Below are positions 18,020 through 27,586 of a stretch of DNA of 64,000 bases, piece after piece. The stretch's first letter is position 1; each line of letters starts with the position of its first letter. Origin of the DNA: CAISCU01 sp051861545. GTDB taxonomy: Bacteria; Bacteroidota; Bacteroidia; UKL13-3. The stretch covers positions 1 through 64,000 of the forward strand of contig JBIMKP010000004.1 of the NCBI GenBank assembly GCA_051861545.1, read 5' to 3'. Below the pieces are notes generated by a model. It did not search any database, was not told where the DNA came from, and saw only the letters and a list, made by a program, of their open reading frames with translations. The position numbers were made by a program, and so were the translations under genes.

Positions 18020-20704
18020 ATGGACGAAAATAAAGACGAAAATTTAGAGAAAGACGAAAAGAAAGAAGGTTCTCAGGAATACCATGTGATTGCAGTTAAT
18101 GGTTTGTATGAGAATTGGTTTCTTGATTATGCGTCGTACGTAATCCTAGAGAGGGCTGTTCCTGCTATTGATGATGGTTTAAAGCCAGTTCAAAGAAGAA
18201 TTTTCCACTCAATGAGGGAAATGGATGATGGCAGATTCAATAAGGTTGCCAACATTATTGGTCAAACTATGCAATATCACCCTCATGGTGATGCTGCAAT
18301 TGGTGACGCAATGGTGAACCTAGGCCAGAAAGACCTGATGATTGAAACTCAAGGAAACTGGGGTGATGTTAGGACCGGAGATTCGGCTGCAGCAGCGCGT
18401 TATATTGAAGCGCGACTTTCTAAATTCGCACTCGAAGTTGCTTTCAATAAACAAACAACTGAATGGCAAAATTCTTACGATGGTCGTAAAAAAGAACCAG
18501 TAGCTTTACCAATGAAATTCCCTTTACTCCTAGCTCAAGGTGTAGAAGGAATTGCAGTTGGATTGGCGACTAAAATCCTACCTCATAATTTTTGCGAATT
18601 AATTCAGGCAAGTATAGATTATCTAAAAGGCAAAAAATTTGAGCTATTTCCTGATTTCTTAACTTATGGTATGGTTGACGTAAGTAACTATAATCAAGGT
18701 AAAAAAGGCGGAAAAGTTAGAGTTAGAGCTAGAATTGAAGAATCAGATAAAAAAACACTTCTCATTAAGGATGTTCCTTATGGTGTTACAACCAATCAGT
18801 TGATTGATTCTATTATCAAAGCAAATGATTCTGGTAAAATAAAAATTAAAAAGGTTGTAGACAATACAGCCAAAGATGTAGAAGTAGAAGTTCAATTAGC
18901 GCCAGGTGTTTCTCCTGATAAAACCATTGATGCGCTTTATGCCTTCACCGATTGCGAAATAAGTATTTCTCCCAATGCTTGTGTAATTGTAAATGACAGA
19001 CCAGTTTTTCTTGGTGTTGAAGAATTGCTTCAATTATCAACTGAAAGAACCAAAGATTTACTAAGACAAGAACTCGAAATTAAAAAGAGAGAATTAGAAG
19101 AAAATTGGCATTATGGTTCTATAGAGAAAATCTTTATTGAAAAGAGAATTTACCGAGATATTGAAGAGTGTGAAACCTTTGAAGATGTGATTGATACCAT
19201 CTGGAGAGGGATGAATAAATTCAGAAAACTTTTCAGAAGAGATTTAACTGAGGATGATATTCTTCGTTTAACGGAAATCAAAATCAAACGTATTTCTAAA
19301 TACGATAGCTTTAAAGCTGATGAATATATCAAAGGTTTAGAAGCACAATTAGCCCAAGTAATTAGCGATTTAGAAAATTTAAGAGCTTACGCAATTAAGT
19401 ATTTCGAGAATTTGTTAAAGAAATACGGAAAAGGCAGAGAGAGAAAAACTGAAATCAAAACTTTTGATAATATCGATTCTAAAACCGTTGCCATTGCCAA
19501 TCAAAAATTATATGTAAACAGAGCTGAAGGCTTTGTTGGATATGGTTTGAAAAAGGATGAATTCGTGAATGATTGTTCCGATATGGATGATATCATTGTT
19601 TTCAAAAAAGATGGTAAAATGGTAGTGAGTAAGGTTCAGGAAAAAGCATTTATGGGAAAAGACATCATTCATGTTGATGTGTTTCGTAAAAATGATGAAA
19701 GAAGAATCTATAATCTTATTTATTTAGATGGAAAAACCAAGGTGAGTTATGCAAAGAGATTTGCCGTAACAGGTATTACCAGAGATAAAGAATACGATTT
19801 AACTCAAGGCTCAAATGGTTCAAGAATCCTTTACTTCACATCAAATCCATCTGGAGAAGCGGAAATTGTTGGAATCACACTTAGTCCATTAAGTCATGCA
19901 AGAAAATTAAGTTTCGATTTCGATTTTTCTAGCTTAGCCATCAAAGGTAGATCGGTTCAAGGAAATATCGTAAGTAAGTACTTAGTTAAGAGTATCAAAC
20001 TAAAACAAAAAGGTGTTTCAACTTTAGGAGGAATTGATATTTGGTATGATGCAGCAATTGGAAGATTAAATACGGCTGAACATGGCAATTACGTTGGTAA
20101 TTTTTCTGGCGAAGATCAAATCATATCAATCTATAAAGATGGTAATTACGAGTTAACCAATTTTGATTTATCGAATCATTTTGAATATGAGCAATTGTTA
20201 TTAATTGCTAAATTCAGGCCTCAAAGACCATTAACAGTCATTTATTTCGACATAAAAGGTAAACAGTATAATATCAAACGTTTCCTCATTGAAACCTTAA
20301 CCATGAACAAAAAATTCATGTGTATTCCAGAGGAAAAAGGAAATTATATTTTATTAGCAACTGATTTAAAAGAACCAAGAGTAAACCTTGTAACTGGAAA
20401 AGGCAAAACTGCTTTAGAAGATGAGTTAAATCTAACCGAAATGATTGATGTTAAAGGTTGGAAAGCAATTGGAAACAAATTCGCTGGAAACGACCTTCAA
20501 AAGCTTGAATTATTGGAGCCGGACCCGGAACTTGAAGCTGAGGAAATTGTTGCAGAAGAAACCATTGTTAACGATGATTTATTCAAAGAAGAGCAGGAGA
20601 GGATTAAAAAACTTTTAGAAGACGATGATTCTGATTCATTTGAGAAGAAGAAGCCTACTAAAAAGCCAAATCCGGGAAATGATGAGCAACCGAAATTGTT
20701 TTAA
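18020..20704 (+). CDS. DNA topoisomerase IV / gyrase subunit A
   Basis: The 894-residue A subunit of a type IIA topoisomerase, which cuts and rejoins DNA. The breakage-reunion domain opens with YASYVILERAVPAIDDGLKPVQRRI, has HPHGDAAIGDAMVNLGQ (residues 87 on) and the catalytic Tyr128 in AAARYIEARL. The position of the quinolone-contact Ser after HPHGD is Ala here. The C-terminal pinwheel is present but divergent, without the GyrA box, which favours topoisomerase IV (ParC). The last 60 residues are acidic, then lysine-rich. A ParE gene is not in the window, so the gyrase/topo IV assignment stays open. Confidence 0.85.
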   Translation: MDENKDENLEKDEKKEGSQEYHVIAVNGLYENWFLDYASYVILERAVPAIDDGLKPVQRRIFHSMREMDDGRFNKVANIIGQTMQYHPHGDAAIGDAMVNLGQKDLMIETQGNWGDVRTGDSAAAARYIEARLSKFALEVAFNKQTTEWQNSYDGRKKEPVALPMKFPLLLAQGVEGIAVGLATKILPHNFCELIQASIDYLKGKKFELFPDFLTYGMVDVSNYNQGKKGGKVRVRARIEESDKKTLLIKDVPYGVTTNQLIDSIIKANDSGKIKIKKVVDNTAKDVEVEVQLAPGVSPDKTIDALYAFTDCEISISPNACVIVNDRPVFLGVEELLQLSTERTKDLLRQELEIKKRELEENWHYGSIEKIFIEKRIYRDIEECETFEDVIDTIWRGMNKFRKLFRRDLTEDDILRLTEIKIKRISKYDSFKADEYIKGLEAQLAQVISDLENLRAYAIKYFENLLKKYGKGRERKTEIKTFDNIDSKTVAIANQKLYVNRAEGFVGYGLKKDEFVNDCSDMDDIIVFKKDGKMVVSKVQEKAFMGKDIIHVDVFRKNDERRIYNLIYLDGKTKVSYAKRFAVTGITRDKEYDLTQGSNGSRILYFTSNPSGEAEIVGITLSPLSHARKLSFDFDFSSLAIKGRSVQGNIVSKYLVKSIKLKQKGVSTLGGIDIWYDAAIGRLNTAEHGNYVGNFSGEDQIISIYKDGNYELTNFDLSNHFEYEQLLLIAKFRPQRPLTVIYFDIKGKQYNIKRFLIETLTMNKKFMCIPEEKGNYILLATDLKEPRVNLVTGKGKTALEDELNLTEMIDVKGWKAIGNKFAGNDLQKLELLEPDPELEAEEIVAEETIVNDDLFKEEQERIKKLLEDDDSDSFEKKKPTKKPNPGNDEQPKLF

Positions 20705-20752
20705 GAAAGCTTCTGGCTGCTAGCTGCTTGCATCTGGCTTTTGATTTTTGTT

Positions 20753-20840
20753 AATTCCAATTTAGAAATATCAAGCAAATTCTAAATTGGAATTTACTGA
20801 CTAATCTTGATAAATTCTTTTTGATTTCAAAAAAATCAAA
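20753..20840. terminator. Two hairpins after the topoisomerase gene
   Basis: A perfect 15-bp inverted repeat (20753-20767 with 20780-20794, core AATTCCAATTTAGAA) and a second 8-bp stem, TTTGATTT with AAATCAAA (20820-20827 and 20833-20840). Neither is followed by a long T run, so the terminator role is tentative. The rest of 20705-20967 shows nothing else. Confidence 0.45.
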
Positions 20841-20967
20841 GAGTACTGTTGGATTAATTCTTTGTAGTATATTTTGGTAATTGAACAATCAAATATCTTG
20901 GATTTCAATTGGTAGAAAGGTTGTCTTTTTCGAAGAATTTTTTGCTAAAAGCCAAAGTGCGAAGTGT

Positions 20968-21363
20968 TTATTTTACAAAAAACGAATCAACTTTTGAATC
21001 TTCAATTGATAGATTAAAGAACTTTATGATATTCCAGCCTTTTTTAGTGCAATTGTAGTTTAATGTGGCATTAAAGCTTGGGAACAATTGGGTGCATTCG
21101 CAGCCAACACTTGAAATTCTGGAAGAAACCCAGATTTGATTTTTAGAATTTACTGTACTTTCATTAAGCTCTAAACCTTTTAAACTGGAACAACCATCTC
21201 TTCCGGTTGCCATCATTTCTAGAGTTAAGATTTCACCCAAAGAAAAAGTATCTTTAAAATTGGGAACATCGGTTAAACCACCGACAAATTCTTGTTTACA
21301 ATCGGTTTTGCTGCATGAACTTAGCAACAAAACCGATGTAAAAATGAAAACAAAAATTTTCAT
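20968..21363 (-). CDS. Small putative lipoprotein, unknown function
   Basis: A 131-residue protein with a lipoprotein signal: a hydrophobic start and lipobox LLLSSC with Cys17 as acylation site. The mature part has several Cys (DCKQE, DGCSS, VGCECTQ, NYNCTK), which could form disulfides. I do not recognise a family. It starts four bases after the stop of the upstream T9SS gene, so they probably form an operon. Confidence 0.6.
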   Translation of the reverse strand: MKIFVFIFTSVLLLSSCSKTDCKQEFVGGLTDVPNFKDTFSLGEILTLEMMATGRDGCSSLKGLELNESTVNSKNQIWVSSRISSVGCECTQLFPSFNATLNYNCTKKGWNIIKFFNLSIEDSKVDSFFVK

Positions 21364-21367
21364 TAAT

Positions 21368-22102
21368 TTATTCTTTTACAATTTTGGTTTGGTACATCCT
21401 ATTGTTACCATCCAAAATCTTAACCATATAAACTCCTTGTGGTAATTCAGATACATTCACTTTTATTTCATTTGAAAATGTGTCGTATTGGTATGAAATT
21501 GTAGCTTCTTTTCCCATTAAATCGTAGGCCATTAATTCTACAATTCCATTACTTCTTTCAATTGGAATATTAACCTCTGTTTTAGCAGGATTTGGATAAG
21601 AAGGAACAGATTGAATAGCATTTAATTCAAACAAACTATTCGGCATAGCAACTTTAAAATCAATCAAACTTGAATCTAATCTTGTAAACTGATTACTTAA
21701 TCCTACAACTTTAAAATAGGTTAATACTTTCACCCAAATAACCCAATCTTTCACATCAGATTCTAAAGGAGTACCAAATAAACGAGCACAACCTTTTGCG
21801 CCACCAGCCCAGGTGCGAGTTGGCTTGTCGGCTTGATATGAAAAATTCGAAGGAACATTTTCAATAGAGATTACTGAAGCTGAATCCACACGAACATTGT
21901 AGAGTGTTCCAGAAAGTGTAACCGATGTATCTAATGGAACCATTAATGAAATAACCTGACTATAAGCTTCACCAACAATTCCGTTTGGTAGTTTATTAGG
22001 AGAAATTCCAGGATAGTTTAATGCAGGGTCTGGAGTGCATTGCGCTTGTGCAAATTGTATCCTTGCAAGTAGGGTAATAAATAGAGTAATTTTCTTTAGC
22101 AT
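21368..22102 (-). CDS. T9SS type A sorting-domain protein
   Basis: A secreted protein of about 244 residues. The start is set at 22102 (MLKKITLFITLLARIQFAQAQ), giving a normal signal peptide; the frame is open to an ATG at 22141 but that would add 13 polar residues. The mature part begins CTPDPALNYPG and holds a domain with an Ig-like putative-peptide pattern (LPNGIVGEAYSQVISL). The C-terminal sorting domain shows SYPNPAKTEVNIPI, LPQGVYMVKILDGN and QTKIVKE. It is cotranscribed with the following lipoprotein gene. No catalytic domain was seen. Confidence 0.8.
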   Translation of the reverse strand: MLKKITLFITLLARIQFAQAQCTPDPALNYPGISPNKLPNGIVGEAYSQVISLMVPLDTSVTLSGTLYNVRVDSASVISIENVPSNFSYQADKPTRTWAGGAKGCARLFGTPLESDVKDWVIWVKVLTYFKVVGLSNQFTRLDSSLIDFKVAMPNSLFELNAIQSVPSYPNPAKTEVNIPIERSNGIVELMAYDLMGKEATISYQYDTFSNEIKVNVSELPQGVYMVKILDGNNRMYQTKIVKE

Positions 22103-22180
22103 ATAATTGGTATTAATTTTATTTGTTTCGAATTTAAGCAATTTGTTAGTTTATATTTTATCCTTTTGCACCAAAGATGT

Positions 22181-22513
22181 TCAAGATTTTGCAGAATAAT
22201 ACTTAAAAATATAATAAAACATCAAAATTAGCCCCAAAATGAAAGGAATTAATGACCACCACTTTAATCCTGGGAAATAAAATTCGTCAATCATCCAAAT
22301 TGCATTGGCCAAAATCCAACATAAAACTGCTGCATTTGGTAAAAAGCTCATTATGTTGGCTTTACTTTTGATTAGGATGAAAATCGCCATAATTAAAGTT
22401 GGAAAAATCATAAAAGTAGCTGGAATTTTCCATTCCATCATCCAAAACGAATCTTTAATCAACCAAAAAACAACATGCAAATTTTCGCTATGCTTTTCCT
22501 TCTGTTCGGTCAT
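22181..22513 (-). CDS. Small membrane protein, unknown
   Basis: A 110-residue protein with about four hydrophobic segments (MIFPTLIMAIFIL, LPNAAVLCWILANAIWM, WWSLIPFILGLIL). No family was recognised, and tryptophans are frequent. It overlaps the 3' end of the upstream zinc-ribbon gene by 26 bases and closes the miaA operon, so expression is probably coupled. Confidence 0.65.
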   Translation of the reverse strand: MTEQKEKHSENLHVVFWLIKDSFWMMEWKIPATFMIFPTLIMAIFILIKSKANIMSFLPNAAVLCWILANAIWMIDEFYFPGLKWWSLIPFILGLILMFYYIFKYYSAKS

Positions 22514-22640
22514 GATTCTCCTGATTAGATTCTTGAAAATCTTCTTTCATTTCAATAGGTTTAGAGCAGTAATCACAAATCTCACCTGATTCTAAAACTC
22601 CTCTACCTTCACATTGTGGGCATACATAACCGCAAGTCAT
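22488..22640 (-). CDS. Zinc-ribbon microprotein
   Basis: A 50-residue ORF starting MTCGYVCPQCEGRGVLESG and continuing with EICDYCSKPIEMKED. The CPQC and CDYC pairs, plus an upstream Cys, resemble a DnaJ-type or rubredoxin-like zinc ribbon (CPxCxGxG). Its ATG overlaps the TGA of miaA by four bases (ATGA), and its 3' end overlaps the next gene by 26 bases, which strongly supports it being a real coupled gene in spite of its size. A zinc-binding adaptor role is inferred only. Confidence 0.7.
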   Translation of the reverse strand: MTCGYVCPQCEGRGVLESGEICDYCSKPIEMKEDFQESNQENHDRTEGKA

Positions 22641-23575
22641 TTTGATTCTTTTTCTATTAATTGAATTGATAATTCTAAAAGCTCATCTTGATTAAAACCC
22701 GGATTTAACCAATGTATTTTAAATCCATCTTTTTCAAGTTTTCGAAAATAAGTCATTTGCCGCTTCGAAAATCTTCTAATTTCATAAAACAAACTAAGCT
22801 TCATTTCATTATAACTCAACTTATTTTGCAAATACAAACTAATGTATTTGTATTCTAATCCCAATCGTTGAAGTCTTTCGTGCGAATTTCCTTCTGATAA
22901 TAAAGCATTTACTTCATCAATCATTCCTTCATTAAACCTTGTTTCCAATCGTTTATTAATTCTTTCCCACCTAGTTTCCTTTTCAGGATTTAAACCAATA
23001 ATTAAGGGAGAAAAAACTTCATAATTTAACCCTTTTGGGTCTTCATTTTCTAAAGTTATAGACTCAATTGCCCTAATTAACCTCATTCTTGTTGGATCTT
23101 GAGGAAATATTTCACTTGAATAGTTGTGGTGATTTAACAACAAAACCCTGAGTTCTTCTGTCGATAAGGACTCTAATTCTGCTCTTAAATCACTAGAAAC
23201 CTTGTAATTACCAATATTTAACTTTTTTAAACATGATTCTAAGTACAAACCGCTACCACCACATAAAATTGGTTTGAGCTTTTTTTGATTTAAAGTTTCC
23301 TTAGTAATTTTTAGATGTTGAATAAACATGCTCAAATTAAATTCAACATTCAAACTACAAATATCTATTAAATGATAAGGGATAATCTTTCCATCTATTT
23401 TGTATTCATTCAAATCTTTTCCACTACCAATATTTAGTTCAGAATAAACCTGACGAGAATCTACGCTAATTATCTCTGTATTAAAATAGTTAGCAAGTTT
23501 TACTGCCAAATTTGTTTTGCCAGAAGCCGTTGGCCCTAGCACCATAATTGAATCGAAATTTTCTAAGGTTTTCAT
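22637..23575 (-). CDS. miaA: tRNA dimethylallyltransferase
   Basis: A 312-residue enzyme that transfers a dimethylallyl group to A37 of tRNAs reading UNN codons. The P-loop GPTASGKTNLA (residues 14 on), the catalytic IISVDSRQVYSELNIGSGKD and the substrate loop (GGSGLYLESCLK) are intact, as is the C-terminal RRFSKRQMTYFRK. The length is normal. It overlaps the upstream GNAT-like gene and the downstream zinc-ribbon gene by four bases each, in a translationally coupled operon. Confidence 0.95.
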   Translation of the reverse strand: MKTLENFDSIMVLGPTASGKTNLAVKLANYFNTEIISVDSRQVYSELNIGSGKDLNEYKIDGKIIPYHLIDICSLNVEFNLSMFIQHLKITKETLNQKKLKPILCGGSGLYLESCLKKLNIGNYKVSSDLRAELESLSTEELRVLLLNHHNYSSEIFPQDPTRMRLIRAIESITLENEDPKGLNYEVFSPLIIGLNPEKETRWERINKRLETRFNEGMIDEVNALLSEGNSHERLQRLGLEYKYISLYLQNKLSYNEMKLSLFYEIRRFSKRQMTYFRKLEKDGFKIHWLNPGFNQDELLELSIQLIEKESK

Positions 23576-24324
23576 CTTAAATCTAAAATAAATTTAAGAC
23601 TACCAACACTACTTATTCCTCGGTTTAAGTTGTTAATTCTTATTCTTGAATTGATAGTTTCAGATTCAACAATTTCTTTAAAACCCAATTTCAAAAAAGC
23701 ATCTCCATTCCCCCAGTTTTTATCGGCATAAGTCATAATATGTTTTGCACCAGTTTCTTCTATAAACGCCTTTAATAACTTACTCATTCCACCAATTACA
23801 GTGCAATCGGAGGCAGAAGCATATCTTTCCCAAACATATGAATAGTATGGAATTTCTTCATAAGTCATAGTTCTTGCTTTACTAAAACTTGCAACTGCTT
23901 TTAATTCATTTTTATAGAATAATCCAAAATGATAATGAGCGCCACTACTTCCTAAACTGTGGTTTTTGATTAAAAATTCTTCAGACTGAAATTTGTTAAT
24001 TTTTTCAATCTTACAGGCTCGACCGTGAATTCTGTTTCTAATTTTCCATAAACTCAAAATCCTATTTTCTAAAAGAGAAGGGTTTTCTAGCCAATCTTTT
24101 TCGAAAAGAAAAATCATTCTTTTATTTTTCTCCTTACTTAACTTAAGGATTTCCTTTTCTTTTTCATTAAAGTTATCCTCTTGATTTACATCTATCAGCA
24201 ACAAAATCAACAACTTATCATCGAATAAGTAAGATTGTAAGCCAAAAAGCAGCTCTCCGTTATAACTATCTGTTAAGATTTTATTAGTTTTAAGTAGCTG
24301 ACAGATAGTGCTTTTAAACGACAT
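23572..24324 (-). CDS. GNAT-like / phage-homing-type accessory protein
   Basis: A 250-residue cytosolic protein. The N-terminal part (KRMIFLFEKDWLENPSLLENRILSLW and then RNRIHGRACKIEKI) and C-terminal part (SLGSSGAHYHFGLFYKNELKAVASFSKAR, VIGGMSKLLKAFIE, IMTYADKNWGNGDAFLKLGFKE) match a bipartite layout I know from phage-encoded homing-type proteins, where an endonuclease-like part is fused to a GNAT acetyltransferase-like part. Here the GNAT-like half is complete, but no nuclease residues are obvious. It is the first gene of the miaA operon and overlaps miaA by four bases. The function is unknown. Confidence 0.6.
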   Translation of the reverse strand: MSFKSTICQLLKTNKILTDSYNGELLFGLQSYLFDDKLLILLLIDVNQEDNFNEKEKEILKLSKEKNKRMIFLFEKDWLENPSLLENRILSLWKIRNRIHGRACKIEKINKFQSEEFLIKNHSLGSSGAHYHFGLFYKNELKAVASFSKARTMTYEEIPYYSYVWERYASASDCTVIGGMSKLLKAFIEETGAKHIMTYADKNWGNGDAFLKLGFKEIVESETINSRIRINNLNRGISSVGSLKFILDLR

Positions 24325-24381
24325 TTGTAAATATTGATAAAGGTTAGCAAATTAGTGCTATAAAATGGTAATTTTGAAAGC

Positions 24382-26355
24382 TTGAGAAAAATTGTTACAT
24401 ATTGCTTTTTATTGATTTTGCTGCCTTTAATAGGTCTATCGCAGGATAAAGAATTGGTTTACAACTTAAACAATCCTGAATTCTCTGAATCTAGTATAGA
24501 ATTGAAGGGGCAATGGATGTTTTATTGGAATAAAACCGCTTCTGAGGTATCAAATAATCAATTACCATTTACTTTAATAAAAGTTCCAGGCTCTTGGGAT
24601 AAAGAGATTTATGGTCCAACAGGCTTTGGAACATACCGTTATAAGTTTGTTCATGGCCAAAAAATAGGTGATGTATTAGGATTAAAATTCCATTCAATAA
24701 GTTCAGCATATAATCTATATGTAAATGGTGAAAAATTGGGTGGAGTAGGCGTTTTTTCTTCAAATCCAGAATTAGCTAAACCTGATTATTTTCCGCGTGC
24801 TTATTATTTTTCAGTAAAATCTGATACGGTAGATGTTTTAATTGAAGTTTCAAATTTCCATTATAGACAAGGTGGTATTTGGATTACACCTTTGGTAGGG
24901 AAAGCCGCAATTATTAGACAAAAGAGTTATAATAATTTAATAGGGTATTCTGCATTGTTTGGCTCATTAATAGTAATGGGATTGTATTTTATATCCTTTT
25001 ACTATTCAAAAACTTCAGAAAAAGCAAACCTACTTTTTGCCATGGCATGTTTTGCCTCCGCAATTAGAATAGCTAGTACTGGAGAAATTATATTTAGACA
25101 AATAGACTTCCCAATGAATTGGGATACATTGGTGAAATTAGAGTTTATTTCTTTTTGTATGATGATGCTATTTGGCGTTTTATACATCCAAAGTTTGTTT
25201 AAAACTGATGTTAATCCGAAAGTAGCAAATATTATAAGCTCTGTAAATATTGTTTTTGCTTTATTGTTTTTGTTTTTACCAATCGACAATGCATCATTAT
25301 TAGTTCCACCATACTTATTTTTAGCAGCTATTCAATTGGGCTACTTGCTCAATTTGGTTGTTAAAGTTTTAATCAACAAAAGAAAACTATCAGGACTAGT
25401 TGGTGTAGCCTATTTAATTGTTCTTCTTTTAGGCTTAAATGATATTTTATTAAGTCAAGAATTGATTAATTCTGTTTTTATGGCACCATTGGGTGTGTTT
25501 CTTTTTTGTTTTATTCAAGCTTATGCTTTAACAAGAAAGTTTTCAATGGCATTTCATGAGGTTGAACATTTATCAGATAAACTCATTGAAATAAACCATA
25601 ACCAAGAAGATATAATTAAAGAAAGAACTGGTAAACTCAATAACCAAGCACAAGAATTAAAGAAGTTAAACAGTGTAAAAGACCGTATTTTTTCAATTGT
25701 TGCGCATGACTTAAGAGCTCCAATTAAATCATTAGGAAGTGTTTTAAATTTTGCTGATGATGAAGATGTTACTTTAGAAGAGCTTAGAAAATATTTAAGG
25801 GGAATTCGTAAAAACGTTGATAGCTTAAATCTAACTTTAGAGAACCTTTTGGTTTGGTCGACTAACCAAGTAAACGGCGTTCAAAGCACTGCAGAGCTTA
25901 TAGATATAAGAAGCATTGTTAACCAGAAAATTGAGTTGTATATTTTTCAAGCTAAAGAAAAAGACATTAACTTAAACAGTCAAATAAAAGAAAGGGCATT
26001 GGTTTATATCGATTCTAATCATTTAAAATTGATACTTAGAAACCTTATAAGTAATGCAATAAAATTCACACCAAACGGAGGTACAATTTCAATTAGTGCT
26101 CAATATTTGGGAAATCAAATGATTGAAATTTGTGTTGCGGATTCAGGTGTTGGAATGCCGGCAAACATTATAAAAAAGATTCTTGAAGAAGGAGAGATTT
26201 ATACATCATACGGTACCAAAAATGAAAAAGGAACAGGACTTGGTTTGATGTTGTGCAAAGAATACGTAGAGTTTAATGGTGGTTTTTTCAGAATTGAAAG
26301 CGAACCAGAAAAAGGAACCAAAGTATTGTTTACATTGAGAACGCAGCCTAATTAA
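24382..26355 (+). CDS. Membrane sensor histidine kinase, 7TM type
   Basis: A 657-residue inner-membrane kinase. After a signal peptide (ending IGLSQ) comes a periplasmic jelly-roll like the 7TMR-DISMED2 or beta-galactosidase-like sensory domain (LKGQWMFYW, VPGSWDK, YLNVNGEKLGGVG-type strand), then about seven membrane helices (residues 185-385), a coiled coil, a HisKA domain with the phosphorylated His442 (IVAHDLRAPIKSLG) and a HATPase domain (NLISNAIKFTPNGG, DSGVGM, GTGLGLMLC). The start is TTG. TAATTTTG (24369-24376) fits a -7 box but would make the mRNA nearly leaderless. No response regulator is adjacent. Confidence 0.9.
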   Translation: MRKIVTYCFLLILLPLIGLSQDKELVYNLNNPEFSESSIELKGQWMFYWNKTASEVSNNQLPFTLIKVPGSWDKEIYGPTGFGTYRYKFVHGQKIGDVLGLKFHSISSAYNLYVNGEKLGGVGVFSSNPELAKPDYFPRAYYFSVKSDTVDVLIEVSNFHYRQGGIWITPLVGKAAIIRQKSYNNLIGYSALFGSLIVMGLYFISFYYSKTSEKANLLFAMACFASAIRIASTGEIIFRQIDFPMNWDTLVKLEFISFCMMMLFGVLYIQSLFKTDVNPKVANIISSVNIVFALLFLFLPIDNASLLVPPYLFLAAIQLGYLLNLVVKVLINKRKLSGLVGVAYLIVLLLGLNDILLSQELINSVFMAPLGVFLFCFIQAYALTRKFSMAFHEVEHLSDKLIEINHNQEDIIKERTGKLNNQAQELKKLNSVKDRIFSIVAHDLRAPIKSLGSVLNFADDEDVTLEELRKYLRGIRKNVDSLNLTLENLLVWSTNQVNGVQSTAELIDIRSIVNQKIELYIFQAKEKDINLNSQIKERALVYIDSNHLKLILRNLISNAIKFTPNGGTISISAQYLGNQMIEICVADSGVGMPANIIKKILEEGEIYTSYGTKNEKGTGLGLMLCKEYVEFNGGFFRIESEPEKGTKVLFTLRTQPN

Positions 26356-26393
26356 TTAGTTAATGCATAAATGTAGGAGTTAGCTACAATTCT

Positions 26394-27108
26394 ATGGCGA
26401 CATTTCAAGCATCAACTCTAAGTGCAAGGATAAAGCAGGTGAATTTTATTTTCATCTTGGCTATTTGGCTTTTAACTTCAATTTTTACTGGTTGTTCAAA
26501 TACAGAAAACAAAACGACTGAAATAACAACCAATGATACAGCAAGGGTTCAAACATTGGCACCACCAGAAAGAGATACTATTGCGACTATTAAACAAAAT
26601 AGCATGATTTTATTCATCGACCATGCAAAAAAGATTGATATAAGTAAAAGAGCAAACATTCCTTTCAACAAACTTGACTACAACAAAGTAATTGCATATG
26701 ACTACGATGGAGGCAAGGGTGAAGGAGTAATTGATATTATTTCAAATGGCAAACTTGCCCAGACAGTAAAGCAGCAAAAAGAGTTGACGCAAGAACAAAT
26801 TGATGACTTGACAAATTATTTAGGCGCTAATTCTACTTATGGAGGAAGCAAAGCATTTTGTTTTGAACCACATTTAGGAATAGTTTTTTATAAGGATAGC
26901 AAAGTTGTTGCACACCTTAGAGTGTAACTATTTGAATTCTTCAATCAAAATACCTGCGATAGAAGTTAAAAAAGTTAAAATTGGTGACAATTATGAATAT
27001 CCTTCTAAAGGTTTTAGTAAGTTAGGAAGACAAAAGATAAATGCACTTTGCAAACAGTTAAACTTTAGTCATTGTGCAGATACACTTACCTCAATGTTTG
27101 ATGAATAA
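26394..27108 (+). pseudogene. Lipoprotein gene split by a frameshift
   Basis: Two overlapping frames form one gene. The first (26394-26927, 177 residues) has a hydrophobic start and lipobox IFTGC, a middle domain (MILFIDHAKKIDISKRANIPFNK, YDGGKGEGVIDII), then GIVFYKDSKVVAHLRV and a stop. The second frame, from about 26905 to 27108, continues with LECNYLNSS and FSKLGRQKINALCKQLNFSHC, which reads as the missing C-terminus. Near the break, TTAGAGTGT is followed directly by the resumed frame, which fits a small deletion of about ten bases. A GTG at 26439 is a better start than the ATG at 26394. The gene is probably inactive. Confidence 0.6.
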
Positions 27109-27194
27109 TATGAACGAGCTAGCCATTGGACAAGGTAGAAGAGCAGCCGCTAACAGCACATTTGAATAGACATGCAATTCATCTCCACGAAACG

Positions 27195-27272
27195 TGATTT
27201 AGTAGTTAATTTATTCGTTTTCGCAAGGTACATTTGAGTTTCAAGGTAATCATATCGATAATTTACAAAACC
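27195..27272 (+). repeat. Dispersed cassette repeat R1 (divergent copy)
   Basis: Shares with R2-R4 the core ATTCGTTTTCGCAAGGTA and CATTTGAGTTT, and its right end ends CAAAACCG. It carries the -7 box TACATTTG (27229-27236), but the -33 trinucleotide is TTA, not TTG. It lies in the 478-base interval 27109-27586, which otherwise has no convincing gene; a related left part may start near 27146 (CTAACAGCACATTTG). Confidence 0.75.
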
Positions 27273-27586
27273 GATAATAACAATGTTATAGCGATAGTTT
27301 TTTTTGGGGATTTATATAAATAATTGGATGAGTTAAAGTCTTAGATAAGTAATATAATTAAAGGCAATATTTTTATGAATTTCCGTTAAGGCAGAAAAAA
27401 TGCATTAGACCCAATATACCAATCATTAAGCACATTTTTCAAAAGTTTATAATTTACAAGTTACCGATTGTAAGAATTATGATTTACGGAATTAGAATGA
27501 AACAAATTAGTGAACTAAAAGGATTTAAACAGTCGAATTTAGCCATGAAGCTATTAGTAAAACAGCAGGCCTATTATTTAAAACCA

